Below, piece by piece: positions 8,182-16,581 of a stretch of 64,000 bases of DNA (position 1 is its first letter; each line of letters opens with the position of its first letter). The notes below the pieces were generated by a model. That model worked only from the letters and a program-made list of their open reading frames with translations. It was not told the DNA's origin and did no database searches. A program made the position numbers and the translations under genes. Origin of the DNA: Curtobacterium sp. MCBA15_012 (GTDB lineage: Bacteria; Actinomycetota; Actinomycetes; Actinomycetales; Microbacteriaceae); contig NZ_CP126267.1 in the NCBI RefSeq assembly GCF_001864935.2, positions 124,001 to 188,000 of the forward strand, written 5' to 3'.

Positions 8182-9180
8182 ATGACCGACCTCCCGACGA
8201 GGCGCGAACGCCGGCTCGCCGAGGCCGACCGTGCCCGGGCCGCCGAGACCGAGGCCCGCACCGCCGCAGCGGAACCGCCGACGGTCGCGATCGACCTCCG
8301 TGCACCAGCACCGGTGCCGGAGATCGTGACCGGCCGCCGGCGTGACCGCTCGCCCGACCAGGGTGCGTCGCCCGAGCGGACCCGCGTGATGGGCATCCTC
8401 AACGTCACGCCCGACTCGTTCAGCGACGGCGGCCTGCACCAGGCCCACGACGCCGCGGTCGCGCACGCCCGGGCGCTCGTCGCGGCCGGCGCCGACCTGG
8501 TCGACGTCGGTGGCGAGTCCACCCGGCCGGGCGCCGACCGCGTGCCGCTCGCGGTCGAGCAGGAGCGCGTGCTGCCCGTGGTCCGGAGCCTCGTCGCCGA
8601 GGGCATCCCGGTGAGCGTCGACACCATGAACGCCGAGACCGCCGAGCGCGCGGTCGAGGCCGGTGCCGTGATCGTCAACGACGTGTCCGGTGGCCTGGCC
8701 GACCCGGACATGGCCCGCGTGGTCCGGGACACCGGGGCCGGCTTCGTCGTCATGCACTGGCGCGGGCACAGCGACCGGATGTACCGGAACGCCGAGTACA
8801 CGCACGCCGTCGACGAGGTCCGCCGTGAGGTCGAGATGCGGGTCGCCGAGCTCATCGTGCTCGGGGTCCGCCAGGAACAGGTCGTCATCGACCCGGGCCT
8901 GGGCTTCGCCAAGCAGGGTGCCCAGAACTGGGAGATCCTGGCCGGGTACGAGCGCTTCGCCTCGCTCGGTCTGCCGGTGCTCGTCGCCGCCTCACGCAAG
9001 CGGTTCCTGGACGGGGTCGGCAGCGCAGCCGGCGCCCCGCCCGCCGACCGCGACCTCGCCACCGCCGCGATCAGCCTCCTCGCCGCCGAGCGCGGCGCGT
9101 GGGGCGTCCGCGTGCACGACCCGGCACCGACGCGTGCCGTGCTCGACGTCTGGGATGCCTGGAGGGCAGCGCGCACATGA
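8182..9180 (+). CDS. folP: Dihydropteroate synthase with charged N-terminal extension
   Basis: The 332-residue protein begins 6 nt after ftsH. Residues 1-68 are an Arg/Ala/Glu-rich extension not present in typical DHPS. The TIM barrel starts at RVMGILNVTPDSFSDGG and includes GADLVDVGGESTRPGA, the two pterin/pABA signatures, and SVDTMNAE, NDVSGG and ASRKRF. It condenses 6-hydroxymethyl-dihydropterin-PP with p-aminobenzoate and is the sulfonamide target. folB overlaps its stop by 4 nt. folE, which often sits between ftsH and folP in related actinobacteria, is not here. An internal in-frame ATG at 8389 would start too late in the domain. Confidence 0.93.
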   Translation: MTDLPTRRERRLAEADRARAAETEARTAAAEPPTVAIDLRAPAPVPEIVTGRRRDRSPDQGASPERTRVMGILNVTPDSFSDGGLHQAHDAAVAHARALVAAGADLVDVGGESTRPGADRVPLAVEQERVLPVVRSLVAEGIPVSVDTMNAETAERAVEAGAVIVNDVSGGLADPDMARVVRDTGAGFVVMHWRGHSDRMYRNAEYTHAVDEVRREVEMRVAELIVLGVRQEQVVIDPGLGFAKQGAQNWEILAGYERFASLGLPVLVAASRKRFLDGVGSAAGAPPADRDLATAAISLLAAERGAWGVRVHDPAPTRAVLDVWDAWRAART

Positions 9181-9566
9181 ACGACACCATCCGACTGACC
9201 GGGGTCCGTGCCCGGGGCCACCACGGCGTGTTCGACCACGAGCGCGAGGACGGCCAGGACTTCGTCGTCGACGTCGCGGTCGAGCTCGACGCCCGGACCG
9301 CCTCCGGCAGCGACGACCTGGCCGACACCGTGCACTACGGCGTGCTGGCCGAGCAGGTCGTCGCCGAGATCGAGCGGGACCCGGTGGACCTCATCGAGAC
9401 CGTCGCCGAGCGCATCGCCGCGGCCGTCCTGACCCACCGTGCGGCCCGTGCGACCGAGGTGACCGTGCACAAGCCGCAGGCCCCGATCACGGTGCCGTTC
9501 TCCGACGTCTCGATCACGATCCGTCGCACCCGCGGTGCCGCCGCGGTGCACGAGGAAGAAGAGTGA
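9177..9566 (+). CDS. folB: Dihydroneopterin aldolase
   Basis: A 129-residue protein of usual size, overlapping folP (ATGA) and folK (GTGA) by 4 nt each, so all three are translationally coupled. The conserved start IRLTGVRARGHHGVFDHERE is the family signature (metal-free aldolase with a tyrosine/glutamate active site). The central DTVHYGVLAEQV and C-terminal VTVHKPQAPI segments match FolB. It converts 7,8-dihydroneopterin to 6-hydroxymethyl-dihydropterin and glycolaldehyde. Confidence 0.95.
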   Translation: MNDTIRLTGVRARGHHGVFDHEREDGQDFVVDVAVELDARTASGSDDLADTVHYGVLAEQVVAEIERDPVDLIETVAERIAAAVLTHRAARATEVTVHKPQAPITVPFSDVSITIRRTRGAAAVHEEEE

Positions 9567-10261
9567 GCCGGGCGGTCGTCGCCCTCGGTGCGAACCTCGG
9601 CGACCGGGGGAGCACCCTGCGCGCCGCGGCCCACGCGATCGCCGCGCTCCCCGGCGTGCGCCCGGTGGCGTCGAGCCGCGAGGTCGAGTCGGTCGCCCTG
9701 ACCCTGGACGGGCTCGACGAGACGAAGCCGCGCTACCGCAACGGTGTCGTCGTCGTGGACACCGACCTGGCGCCGCAGGAGCTGCTCGAAGCGCTGCACG
9801 GCATCGAGGACGCCCACGGCCGCACCCGCGAGGTGCGGTGGGGCGACCGGACGCTCGACCTCGACGTCGTGGCGATCGACGACCTGCGGCTCGACACCGC
9901 GACCCTGACGGTGCCGCACCCGCGCGCGGGGGAGCGGGCGTTCGTGCTCGCGCCGTGGCTCGATGCCGACCCGGACGCCGTGCTGCCGGGTGCCGGACCG
10001 GTGGCCGACCTGCTGGCCGCGCTGGGCGACGACACCGAGCGCGTCGAGGAGCCGCGCCTGTTCGACGGGGTGACCCGCGCCTCCCGACCGGACCCGGAGC
10101 CCACCCGGGCGACCGAGCCGACACCGGCGACCGGAACGATCCCGGGGCCGACCCGGACGCTGACCCCGACGACCGGGTCGACCTCGACGAGCGGCCCGAC
10201 CCCGACGACCGGGCCGACCTCGACGAGCGGCCCGACCCCGACGACCGGGCCGACCTCGTGA
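9563..10261 (+). CDS. folK: HPPK (FolK) with repetitive Thr/Pro/Ser/Gly C-terminal tail
   Basis: The 232-residue protein starts with GTG overlapping folB. The HPPK domain spans about 1-160: LGANLGDR, RYRNGVVVVDT and the ATP/Mg signature WGDRTLDLDVVAID are all intact. It pyrophosphorylates hydroxymethyl-dihydropterin for FolP. The last 60 residues are TP/TS/GPT repeats encoded by a 36-bp tandem repeat that ends at the stop. This tail is absent from usual HPPKs and probably unstructured. The next gene begins inside the last repeat. Confidence 0.93.
   Translation: MSRAVVALGANLGDRGSTLRAAAHAIAALPGVRPVASSREVESVALTLDGLDETKPRYRNGVVVVDTDLAPQELLEALHGIEDAHGRTREVRWGDRTLDLDVVAIDDLRLDTATLTVPHPRAGERAFVLAPWLDADPDAVLPGAGPVADLLAALGDDTERVEEPRLFDGVTRASRPDPEPTRATEPTPATGTIPGPTRTLTPTTGSTSTSGPTPTTGPTSTSGPTPTTGPTS
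10160..10260. repeat. 36-bp tandem repeat, 2.8 copies, at the folK/DUF3180 junction
   Basis: Copies start at 10160, 10196 and 10232; the third ends in the GTG start of the next gene. The second copy differs from the first by a few bases. In the folK frame the unit reads as a Gly-Pro-Thr-rich peptide; in the next frame it reads as an Asp/Arg-rich peptide. It is a probable site of length variation by slippage. Confidence 0.85.
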
Positions 10262-10746
10262 AGCCGACCCGCGCCTCCACCCTGGTCAGCGTCGCGTTCG
10301 TCGCCGCGGTGGCGGGCTTCGCCCTCGACGCCGTCCTGGCGTCCCGCCAGTCGCCGACGCTGTTCCTCTCCACGCCGCTCGGGGCGACCCTGGCCCTGAT
10401 CGGCGTCGCGATCGTCGCGATGGCCCGTCCGGTGCGTCGGCACGCGCGGGACGGCGCGACCCGGCAGCGCCCGGTCGACCCGCTCTACGCGACCCGCGTG
10501 GTGGTGCTCGCGAAGGCCTCGAGCATCGCGGGGGCGCTGTTCGGTGGGTTCGGCGGGGGCCTGCTCGTGTACCTCCTGACCCGATCCGCCCTGCCGCCGC
10601 TAGGCTCGGTCCTGCCGAACGCCGTGGCGCTCGGGGGCGGTGCCGTGCTCGTGGTGTGCGCGATCGTCGCCGAGCGCATGTGCATCGCCCCGCCGCCCGG
10701 CGACGACGATGACGACCTGCCGAGGGGTGGCACGTCGGCGACCTGA
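10258..10746 (+). CDS. DUF3180 family membrane protein
   Basis: The 162-residue protein starts at GTG 10258, overlapping folK by 4 nt. Four hydrophobic helices are visible at about 7-27, 37-55, 84-108 and 115-135, and the tail is acidic (DDDDD). Actinobacterial DUF3180 proteins sit directly after folK in many genomes, and this position supports the call. No enzymatic motif is visible and the function is unknown. Confidence 0.75.
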   Translation: MKPTRASTLVSVAFVAAVAGFALDAVLASRQSPTLFLSTPLGATLALIGVAIVAMARPVRRHARDGATRQRPVDPLYATRVVVLAKASSIAGALFGGFGGGLLVYLLTRSALPPLGSVLPNAVALGGGAVLVVCAIVAERMCIAPPPGDDDDDLPRGGTSAT

Positions 10747-10768
10747 CCGACGACCGCAGGAGGCCGCG

Positions 10769-11290
10769 ATGCCGCTGGAACGACTCGACGAGCCGGGCCT
10801 CGGCCTGACCGGGACCACGTGGACGCGGGTGTCGCCGAAGCTCGTCTGGACGGAGCTCGTGACGACCGTCGTGGTCGGCCTCGTCATCACCGCCGGGTGC
10901 GTGCTCTTCGCCGTGCTGAACGACGGGACGGGCAGCACCGCCGGCCTCGTCTGGGTCCTCGTGTCCGTCGTGGTGGCCGTCGCCGCGATCGTCACGGCCG
11001 TGCTCACCCCGCGTCGGGTGCGGGCGATCGGCTACGCCCTGCGTGACGACGACCTCGTGCTGCGGCGCGGGCTGATGTGGCAGCGGTTCACCGCGGTGCC
11101 GTACGGCCGCATGCAGCTCGTCGACGTGAACCGCGGGCCGCTCGACCGGGTCCTCGGGCTCAGCGAGCTGAAGTTCGTGACCGCCGCCGCCTCGACCAAC
11201 GTGCGCATCCCCGGGATCGTCGCGGCGGACGCCGACGTGCTGCGCGACCGGCTCGTCGAGCTCGCCGAGTCCCGCCGCGCCGGGCTCTAG
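10769..11290 (+). CDS. Bacterial PH domain membrane protein (YdbS-like)
   Basis: The 173-residue protein has a strong GCAGGAGG site 6 nt before its ATG. Two transmembrane helices lie at about 29-50 and 58-79, followed by a bacterial PH domain (bPH2) with the motif YGRMQLVDVNRGPLDRVLGL, the hallmark of YdbS proteins. The role of these proteins is not settled; Bacillus homologues protect against certain bacteriocins. It forms a pair with the next, longer PH protein 10 nt downstream, the usual YdbS/YdbT arrangement. Confidence 0.85.
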   Translation: MPLERLDEPGLGLTGTTWTRVSPKLVWTELVTTVVVGLVITAGCVLFAVLNDGTGSTAGLVWVLVSVVVAVAAIVTAVLTPRRVRAIGYALRDDDLVLRRGLMWQRFTAVPYGRMQLVDVNRGPLDRVLGLSELKFVTAAASTNVRIPGIVAADADVLRDRLVELAESRRAGL

Positions 11291-11300
11291 GGGGGACCGC

Positions 11301-13193
11301 GTGACGTTCCGCCCCGGACCACCGCCGCCCGCCCCGCCCACGAAGGGCGACGCCGCCGCAGCCGCTCCGCTCACCGACGGCGAGTGGCACCGTCTGCACC
11401 CGCTCACGCCGCTGCTCAAGGGCGGCATCGTGCTCATCGTGGTGCTCGGGTACGTGCTCAACAACCTGCGGGACCAGCTCGTCGAGTTCTTCATCCCCGG
11501 CACCGGCCCGCAGGACAGCGGCGACCCGGTGCGCTACGTGTGGGAGCACGGCGTGGTCGGCTGGGTGGTGCTCGGCGTGGTCGTGCTGCTCGTCGTGCTC
11601 ACCGGGCTGTTCTGGCTGTCCTGGCGGATGCACGAGTTCCGCGTGACCGGCGAGATCGTCGAGGTGCGCTCGGGCGTGCTCTTCCGGACCAACCGTCGGG
11701 CGCGGCTCGACCGCATCCAGGGCATCAACATCTCGCGGCCCCTCGTCGCCCGGGTGCTCGGGACCGCGAAGCTCGAGATCGCGCAGGCCGGCAACGACGC
11801 GAACGTGCAGCTCGCGTACCTCGGGGCGCGTGCCGCCGACGACCTGCGGCAGCGCATCCTCGTGCTCGCGTCCGGCGCGAAGGACGACGACCCCCGTGCC
11901 GTGCGCCGGTCCGACGGCGTGCTGCAGGACCGCGTCGACGAGCTGTTCTCGCCCGAGCTCGACCCCGCCGCGGTGCACGCGACCCGGATCGTCAAGGTGC
12001 ACCCGGGGCGGCTCATCGCCTCCATGCTGCTGTCCGGGACGACGGTGTTCATCCTGCTGGCCATCGCCGCGATGGTGGTCAGCGTGGCGCTCACCGGCGA
12101 GTCCGGGATCCTGTTCGGCCTGTTCCCGGCCGTGATCGGTGCCGGCGGCTACTACGTCCGCAAGTTCTCGCGCTCGCTGCAGTACACGATCGCCGACACC
12201 CGCGACGGCATCCGGATCGGCTTCGGACTCGTGTCCACGTCGAACGAGACGCTCCCGCCCGGGCGCATCCACGCGGTGAGCGTCGCGCAGCCGCTGCTGT
12301 GGCGCCCGTTCGGCTGGTGGGACGTCCGGATCAACCGTGCGACGAACGCCGGCAACGGGGCCTCGAGCAACCAGCAGGTGTCGTCGATCGTGCTGCCCGT
12401 CGGTCGCGCCGCCGACGTCCGCGAGGTCCTCGACATCATCCTGCCGGGCCTGGTCGGTTCGGCCGTCGCCGGCCCGGACGCCTCCCGCGAGGAGCTCCGC
12501 GAGGGGTCGTCCGAGGCGGTCGACGTGGTCGACGACAGCCTCACCACGACGGGTGACCGCGGCGGCTTCGTGCACTCGCCGGGTCGGGGTGCGTGGCTCC
12601 GCCCGCTGTCGTTCCGCCGTAACGGGTACCGCTTCGTGCAGGGGGCCGTGCTGCTGCGCCTCGGCGCGGTCTGGCGGTCGCTCGTCATCGTCCCGCTGCC
12701 CCGCGTGCAGAGCGTGCGGGTCGAGCAGGGTCCGGTCGAGCGCTGGCTGCGGGTGGCGTCGGTGCACGTGCACACCGTGTCGGGTCCCGTCTCGGCGCGC
12801 ATCGGGGCGCTCGACGCGCAGGACGCGCAGCGCCTGTGGTCCGGGACCGCCCGGCGGGCGGTCGAGGCGGCCGCCGCGGACACGTCCCACCGGTGGCGCG
12901 AACGGGAGGCCCGGGACGCCGCCGCCACGCAGGCCGCGGTGCCGCAGCCGCTCGGGTCCACGGCGCCGTGCTCGCCGGCAGGTCCGCTCGGTGACGCGAC
13001 CCGCGGACCGGCGCAGGCGGGTCCGTCCGGTGACGCGACCGGCAGACCGACGCAGGCCGACCCGCTCGGTGACGCGACCCGCGGACCGGCGCAGGCCGAC
13101 GCGGGGACGCGAGCCGCGCCTCCAGGCCGGTGGCCCGACGTCCCCCCGACCGCCCCGTGGTCCGACGTCCCGCCGCCCGGAGCCGCACGGTGA
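11301..13193 (+). CDS. Large membrane protein with repeated bacterial PH domains (YdbT-like)
   Basis: The 630-residue protein starts with GTG. Hydrophobic pairs at about 40-60 and 85-110, and again around 245-285, alternate with bPH2 segments. The first PH segment has RARLDRIQGINISRPLVARVLG; a third near 480 has VPLPRVQSVRVEQGPVERWL, so at least three PH-like units are present. The C-terminal 60 residues repeat a GDATRGPAQAD-type unit three times and look disordered. It acts with the upstream YdbS-like protein, probably as one membrane complex of unknown biochemical role. DUF2520 overlaps its end. Confidence 0.82.
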   Translation: MTFRPGPPPPAPPTKGDAAAAAPLTDGEWHRLHPLTPLLKGGIVLIVVLGYVLNNLRDQLVEFFIPGTGPQDSGDPVRYVWEHGVVGWVVLGVVVLLVVLTGLFWLSWRMHEFRVTGEIVEVRSGVLFRTNRRARLDRIQGINISRPLVARVLGTAKLEIAQAGNDANVQLAYLGARAADDLRQRILVLASGAKDDDPRAVRRSDGVLQDRVDELFSPELDPAAVHATRIVKVHPGRLIASMLLSGTTVFILLAIAAMVVSVALTGESGILFGLFPAVIGAGGYYVRKFSRSLQYTIADTRDGIRIGFGLVSTSNETLPPGRIHAVSVAQPLLWRPFGWWDVRINRATNAGNGASSNQQVSSIVLPVGRAADVREVLDIILPGLVGSAVAGPDASREELREGSSEAVDVVDDSLTTTGDRGGFVHSPGRGAWLRPLSFRRNGYRFVQGAVLLRLGAVWRSLVIVPLPRVQSVRVEQGPVERWLRVASVHVHTVSGPVSARIGALDAQDAQRLWSGTARRAVEAAAADTSHRWREREARDAAATQAAVPQPLGSTAPCSPAGPLGDATRGPAQAGPSGDATGRPTQADPLGDATRGPAQADAGTRAAPPGRWPDVPPTAPWSDVPPPGAAR

Positions 13194-13882
13194 GGGCGGG
13201 ACGACTCGGCGTCGGCATCGTCGGCGCCGGACGGGTCGGACCCGTGCTCGGCGCCGCGCTGGCCAACGCGGAGCACGCCGTGGTCGGGGTGACCGCCGTG
13301 TCCGAGGCCGGCCGGGACCGAGCCGGCGCGATGCTGCCAGGAGCCCCCGTGCTGACGACGCCGGAGCTCGTCGAGCGGAGCGAACTGGTGCTGCTCGCGG
13401 TGCCCGACGACCAGCTCGCCGAACTCGTGCGGGGCCTCGCGGAGGCGGGCATCTGGCAGCCCGGACAGCTCGTCGTGCACACGAGCCCGGACCACGGCGT
13501 CGAGGTCCTCGCGCCCGCACGCGCGGCCGGGGCCATCCCGCTCGCGATCCACCCCGCGATGGCGTTCACCGGCACCAGTGTCGACCTGACACGCCTGCGC
13601 GACGCCTACTGCGCCGTGACCGCGCCGTCGCCGGTGCTGCCGATCGCGCAGGCGCTCGTCGTCGAGATGGGCGCGGAGCCGTTCGTGGTCGCCGAGGAGG
13701 ACCGCCCCGCGTACGCCGACGCCGTGCGGGCCGCGGTGTCGTTCTCGACCGCGATCGTCGACCAGTCGGCGGGGACCCTCGCCGGCATCGGGGTCGAGCG
13801 GCCGGGGCGGGTGCTCGGTGCGCTCGTGCGCTCGGCGGTCGACAACGCGCTCGCGGCGGCGGACGGGCAGGCGGCGCTGTAG
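13190..13882 (+). CDS. Rossmann-like DUF2520 domain protein
   Basis: The 230-residue protein starts at GTG overlapping the PH gene stop. It opens with an NAD(P)-type Rossmann motif [19 protein letters not shown], then [13 protein letters not shown] and a C-terminal helical dimerisation domain (DUF2520). The layout resembles 6-phosphogluconate or ketopantoate reductase-like enzymes. In many actinobacteria this gene precedes panC in pantothenate synthesis; here lysS follows and no panC is seen. Substrate unknown. Confidence 0.8.
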   Translation: MRAGRLGVGIVGAGRVGPVLGAALANAEHAVVGVTAVSEAGRDRAGAMLPGAPVLTTPELVERSELVLLAVPDDQLAELVRGLAEAGIWQPGQLVVHTSPDHGVEVLAPARAAGAIPLAIHPAMAFTGTSVDLTRLRDAYCAVTAPSPVLPIAQALVVEMGAEPFVVAEEDRPAYADAVRAAVSFSTAIVDQSAGTLAGIGVERPGRVLGALVRSAVDNALAAADGQAAL

Positions 13883-13970
13883 TCGGCGCGGCCACGGGAC
13901 GTCGTCGGGCGGGCCGTCCCGGCCGGTACCATCGGTGCATCCCCCACGACCCCATCGGAGCCGCACCAGC

Positions 13971-15491
13971 ATGACCGACGAGACCGCACCCGCCACGGAG
14001 CCCTCCGCCGCCGAACTCGAGGCCGCCGAGACCAGCGAGCAGCGACAGGTCCGGCTCGACAAGCGGGCGAAGCTCCTCGAGGCCGGGATCGACGCCTACC
14101 CCGCCGAGCTCCCGATCACGACGACGATCCCCGCCGTCCGCGCGCAGTACGAGCACCTCGGGACCGGCGAGGAGACCCAGGACGTCGTCGGCATCGCCGG
14201 CCGCATCGTGTTCTCGCGCAACACGGGCAAGCTCTGCTTCGCCTCGCTGCAGTCCGGCGACGGCTCCCGCATCCAGGCGATGGTGTCGTTGGCCGAGGTG
14301 GGCGACGAGTCGCTCGCCCGCTGGAAGGAGTTCGTCGACCTCGGCGACCACGTCTTCGTGCACGGCCGCGTGATCTCCTCGCGCCGCGGCGAGCTGTCGA
14401 TCATGGTCGACGACTGGGCGATCGCGGCGAAGGCGATCCTGCCGCTGCCGAACCTGCACAACGAGCTCAACGAGGAGACCCGGGTCCGCCAGCGGTACCT
14501 CGACCTCATCGTCCGTGACCAGGCCCGCGCCACCGTCCGTGCCCGCGCGGCCGTGATGGCCTCGCTGCGCAGCACCTTCACCGGGCACGAGTACCTCGAG
14601 GTCGAGACCCCGATGCTGCAGACCCAGCACGGCGGCGCCTCGGCCCGTCCCTTCGTGACGCACTCGAACGCGTTCGACACCGAGCTGTACCTCCGCATCG
14701 CGCCCGAGCTCTTCCTCAAGCGCGCGGTCGTCGGCGGCATCGACCGCGTGTTCGAGATCAACCGCAACTTCCGGAACGAGGGCGCCGACTCGTCGCACTC
14801 GCCCGAGTTCGCGATGGTCGAGGCCTACCAGGCGTACGGCGACTACGAGCAGATGGCCGGCCTGACGCAGGAGCTCGTGCAGAACGCCACGCGCGCCGTG
14901 ACCGGTGGCTCGCTCGTGGTCACGCTGCCGGACGGCACCGACTACGACCTCGGCGGCGAGTGGGCGCGCATGGACATGTACGAGTCGCTGTCCGAGGCGT
15001 CCGGCCACGAGATCACGCCGGAGACCCCGCTGTCCGAGCTGCAGGCGCTCGCCGACGCCGAGGGCGTCGAGGTCGCGCACGCGACGCACGGCAAGTACGT
15101 CGAGGAGCTCTGGGAGCACTTCAACTCGGACGAGCTGCACGCCCCGACGTTCGTGATGAACTTCCCGGTCGACACCTCGCCGCTCACCCGCCAGCACCGC
15201 ACCCGCCCCGGTGTGGTCGAGAAGTGGGACCTGTACGTGCGCGGCTTCGAGCTCGCGACGGCGTACTCGGAGCTCGTCGACCCGGTCGTGCAGCGTGAGC
15301 GCTTCGTCGAGCAGGCGAAGCTCGCCGCGGGCGGCGACCCCGAGGCCATGCGGGTCGACGAGGAGTTCCTGCGGGCCCTCGAGCACGCCATGCCGCCGTC
15401 GGGCGGCATGGGCATGGGCGTCGACCGCCTGCTCATGGCGATCACCGGGCTCGGCATCCGCGAGACGATCCTGTTCCCGCTCGTCAAGTGA
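13971..15491 (+). CDS. lysS: Lysyl-tRNA synthetase, class II
   Basis: The 506-residue protein has an N-terminal OB-fold ([22 protein letters not shown]) and the class II core. Motif 2 is [13 protein letters not shown] and motif 3 is [15 protein letters not shown]. It charges tRNA-Lys in the cytoplasm. The ATG is 88 nt after the DUF2520 stop, with a likely promoter in between (GGTACCAT near 13,925). A long palindromic terminator follows the stop. Confidence 0.97.
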   Translation: MTDETAPATEPSAAELEAAETSEQRQVRLDKRAKLLEAGIDAYPAELPITTTIPAVRAQYEHLGTGEETQDVVGIAGRIVFSRNTGKLCFASLQSGDGSRIQAMVSLAEVGDESLARWKEFVDLGDHVFVHGRVISSRRGELSIMVDDWAIAAKAILPLPNLHNELNEETRVRQRYLDLIVRDQARATVRARAAVMASLRSTFTGHEYLEVETPMLQTQHGGASARPFVTHSNAFDTELYLRIAPELFLKRAVVGGIDRVFEINRNFRNEGADSSHSPEFAMVEAYQAYGDYEQMAGLTQELVQNATRAVTGGSLVVTLPDGTDYDLGGEWARMDMYESLSEASGHEITPETPLSELQALADAEGVEVAHATHGKYVEELWEHFNSDELHAPTFVMNFPVDTSPLTRQHRTRPGVVEKWDLYVRGFELATAYSELVDPVVQRERFVEQAKLAAGGDPEAMRVDEEFLRALEHAMPPSGGMGMGVDRLLMAITGLGIRETILFPLVK

Positions 15492-15498
15492 CCACCCC

Positions 15499-15537
15499 GG
15501 GAGGCGCGGTGCGGGTCCGACCCGCACCGCGCCTCCC
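15499..15537 (+). terminator. lysS terminator, GGGAGGCGC palindrome family
   Basis: Perfect 18-bp arms (15499-15516 and 15520-15537) flank a 3-nt loop, 7 nt after the lysS stop. The outer 13 bp, GGGAGGCGCGGTG, are identical to those of the palindromes at 22,839 and 39,816. No T-tract follows. Confidence 0.75.
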
Positions 15538-15546
15538 GTCCGTCCC

Positions 15547-15608
15547 CCGTCGGGACCGGCGGCCTGGAGGCACGGTGTGCGTCCGTCTCGCACCGTGCGT
15601 CCCGACGG
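15547..15608. repeat. Second palindromic element after lysS
   Basis: An outer stem CCGTCGGGA (15547-15555)/TCCCGACGG (15600-15608) encloses an inner stem GCACGGTG (15570-15577)/CACCGTGC (15591-15598). It abuts the lysS terminator palindrome, giving two hairpins in tandem. Its right edge touches the ribosome-binding site region of the next small gene. Confidence 0.6.
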
Positions 15609-15627
15609 AGCGAGGTACGATGCTCCG

Positions 15628-15831
15628 GTGCCTGATGGAGTCGTGACCGGGATCGTCTTCGCCGTGACGCCGACGGTCGTCGTCGGCCTGATCTTCTGGT
15701 TCGTGATGCGCGCGATCATGCGTGCCGACCGGACCGAGCGATCGGCGTACGCGAAGGTCGAAGCGGAGGAGCGCGCGCGCTTCGAGCGCGAGCACGGCCG
15801 ACCCGCCCCCGCGCCGACCTCCGCGGAGTAG
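15628..15831 (+). CDS. Small single-span membrane protein
   Basis: The 67-residue product starts at GTG with GGAGCGAGG upstream. Residues 5-28 form one hydrophobic helix (TGIVFAVTPTVVVGLIFWFV). A basic and then Glu/Arg-rich helix follows, ending in Pro/Ala. The layout suggests an N-out tail facing the cytoplasm. Similar small proteins are common downstream of lysS in actinobacteria. No function is known. Confidence 0.65.
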   Translation: MPDGVVTGIVFAVTPTVVVGLIFWFVMRAIMRADRTERSAYAKVEAEERARFEREHGRPAPAPTSAE

Positions 15832-15896
15832 CCACCGCCGCAGGTCGCGGCTCCCGCGTCACCGTCCGTTCACCCCGGGCTGGTGGACTCGCCGTC

Positions 15897-16028
15897 GTGC
15901 ACGCGCGACCGATCGACCCCGATCCGGCGGAGACCGACCCCGAGGACGCCTTCGGGCACTCCGCGCTGCCCGACCCCGTCCGGGACGCGGTGTGGACGGA
16001 CGGCGACGAGGACGACCAGGACGTCTGA
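15897..16028 (+). CDS. Possible 43-residue acidic protein
   Basis: A GTG-started frame encodes an Asp/Pro/Glu-rich peptide (PIDPDPAETDPEDAFG, ending DEDDQDV). Codon third positions are strongly G/C like its neighbours. No ribosome-binding site is evident and it matches no family known to me. It could be real or chance. Confidence 0.3.
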   Translation: MHARPIDPDPAETDPEDAFGHSALPDPVRDAVWTDGDEDDQDV

Positions 16029-16102
16029 GCGCCCGGCGACGGTCACCCGCCGTTCACCGTTCCGTCCTCGTGTCGTCGCGCGACCGAGCGAGGGTGGTGC
16101 GC

Positions 16103-16234
16103 ATGTCCATCACGAACCTCTTCACCGGCCGCAGCCTCGTCGGTGACATCGAGAGCGAGTACGACGAGTTCGACCGCGACGCCGACCTCGAGACCTCCAA
16201 GCGCCGGGAGGGCTGGCTCGAACCGTCCTGGTGA
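16103..16234 (+). CDS. Small conserved-looking protein MSITNLFTGRSL
   Basis: A 43-residue product with a GAGGGTGG ribosome-binding box 6-13 nt before ATG. The N-terminus is amphipathic, and the rest is strongly charged (DIESEYDEFDRDADLE), ending REGWLEPSW. Codon use matches coding DNA. Function unknown; the strong start signal makes it likely to be translated. Confidence 0.55.
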   Translation: MSITNLFTGRSLVGDIESEYDEFDRDADLETSKRREGWLEPSW

Positions 16235-16253
16235 CACCCACCTCGTCACCCGC

Positions 16254-16303
16254 AACGGGGTACGCCGACCGGATCGCGACGATCCGGATCGACGTACCCC
16301 GTT
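16254..16303 (+). terminator. Hairpin after the 43-residue gene
   Basis: The outer 11-bp stem AACGGGGTACG (16254-16264)/CGTACCCCGTT (16293-16303) encloses CCGGATC/GATCCGG. It lies 20 nt after the small gene and upstream of the sigma factor leader, so it probably insulates the two. Confidence 0.6.
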
Positions 16304-16581
16304 CTCGTGTCCAGGGAGCGCGGTCGACCGGGGTACACCCTCGGCGGGGGACCCGAAACACCCGTGAAACACCGGAAACTCGGCGCAATCCCCTTGTGTG
16401 CGGGTGTCGGGACGGACAATGCTGGCGACCGGGACGTACCCCACGGGGGACGTCCGGAGGGGTGAAGCACGAAGTCACCTGGGAATCGATCCCGCGGGTT
16501 TGTGGGGTACGCATCGTGACCGCTTTACTCATGAACACCCCCCTCACGAGGCCATCACCGTCGAACACAGGGAGCGTCACC
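16304..16581 (+). promoter_or_regulatory. Leader and probable promoter region of the sigma factor gene
   Basis: Between the hairpin and the ATG, TTGTGT (16394-16399) and GACAAT (16415-16420) are spaced about 15-16 bp. They could form the promoter, leaving a leader of about 150 nt. The leader contains CCCCAC/GTGGGG-type complementary stretches. An in-frame upstream ATG at 16531 exists but lacks a ribosome-binding site; the ATG at 16582 has GGAGCG 6 nt before it. Confidence 0.35.

Noticed and set aside
5818-8805. Very long open frame antisense to hpt, ftsH and folP
   Set aside because: High GC content keeps the antisense frame open; the sense genes are certain and the antisense product has only His/Arg/Asp-rich low-quality sequence.
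10160-10260. CRISPR-like array from evenly spaced 36-bp units
   Set aside because: The repeats are directly contiguous with no variable spacers and lie inside coding sequence, so it is a coding tandem repeat.
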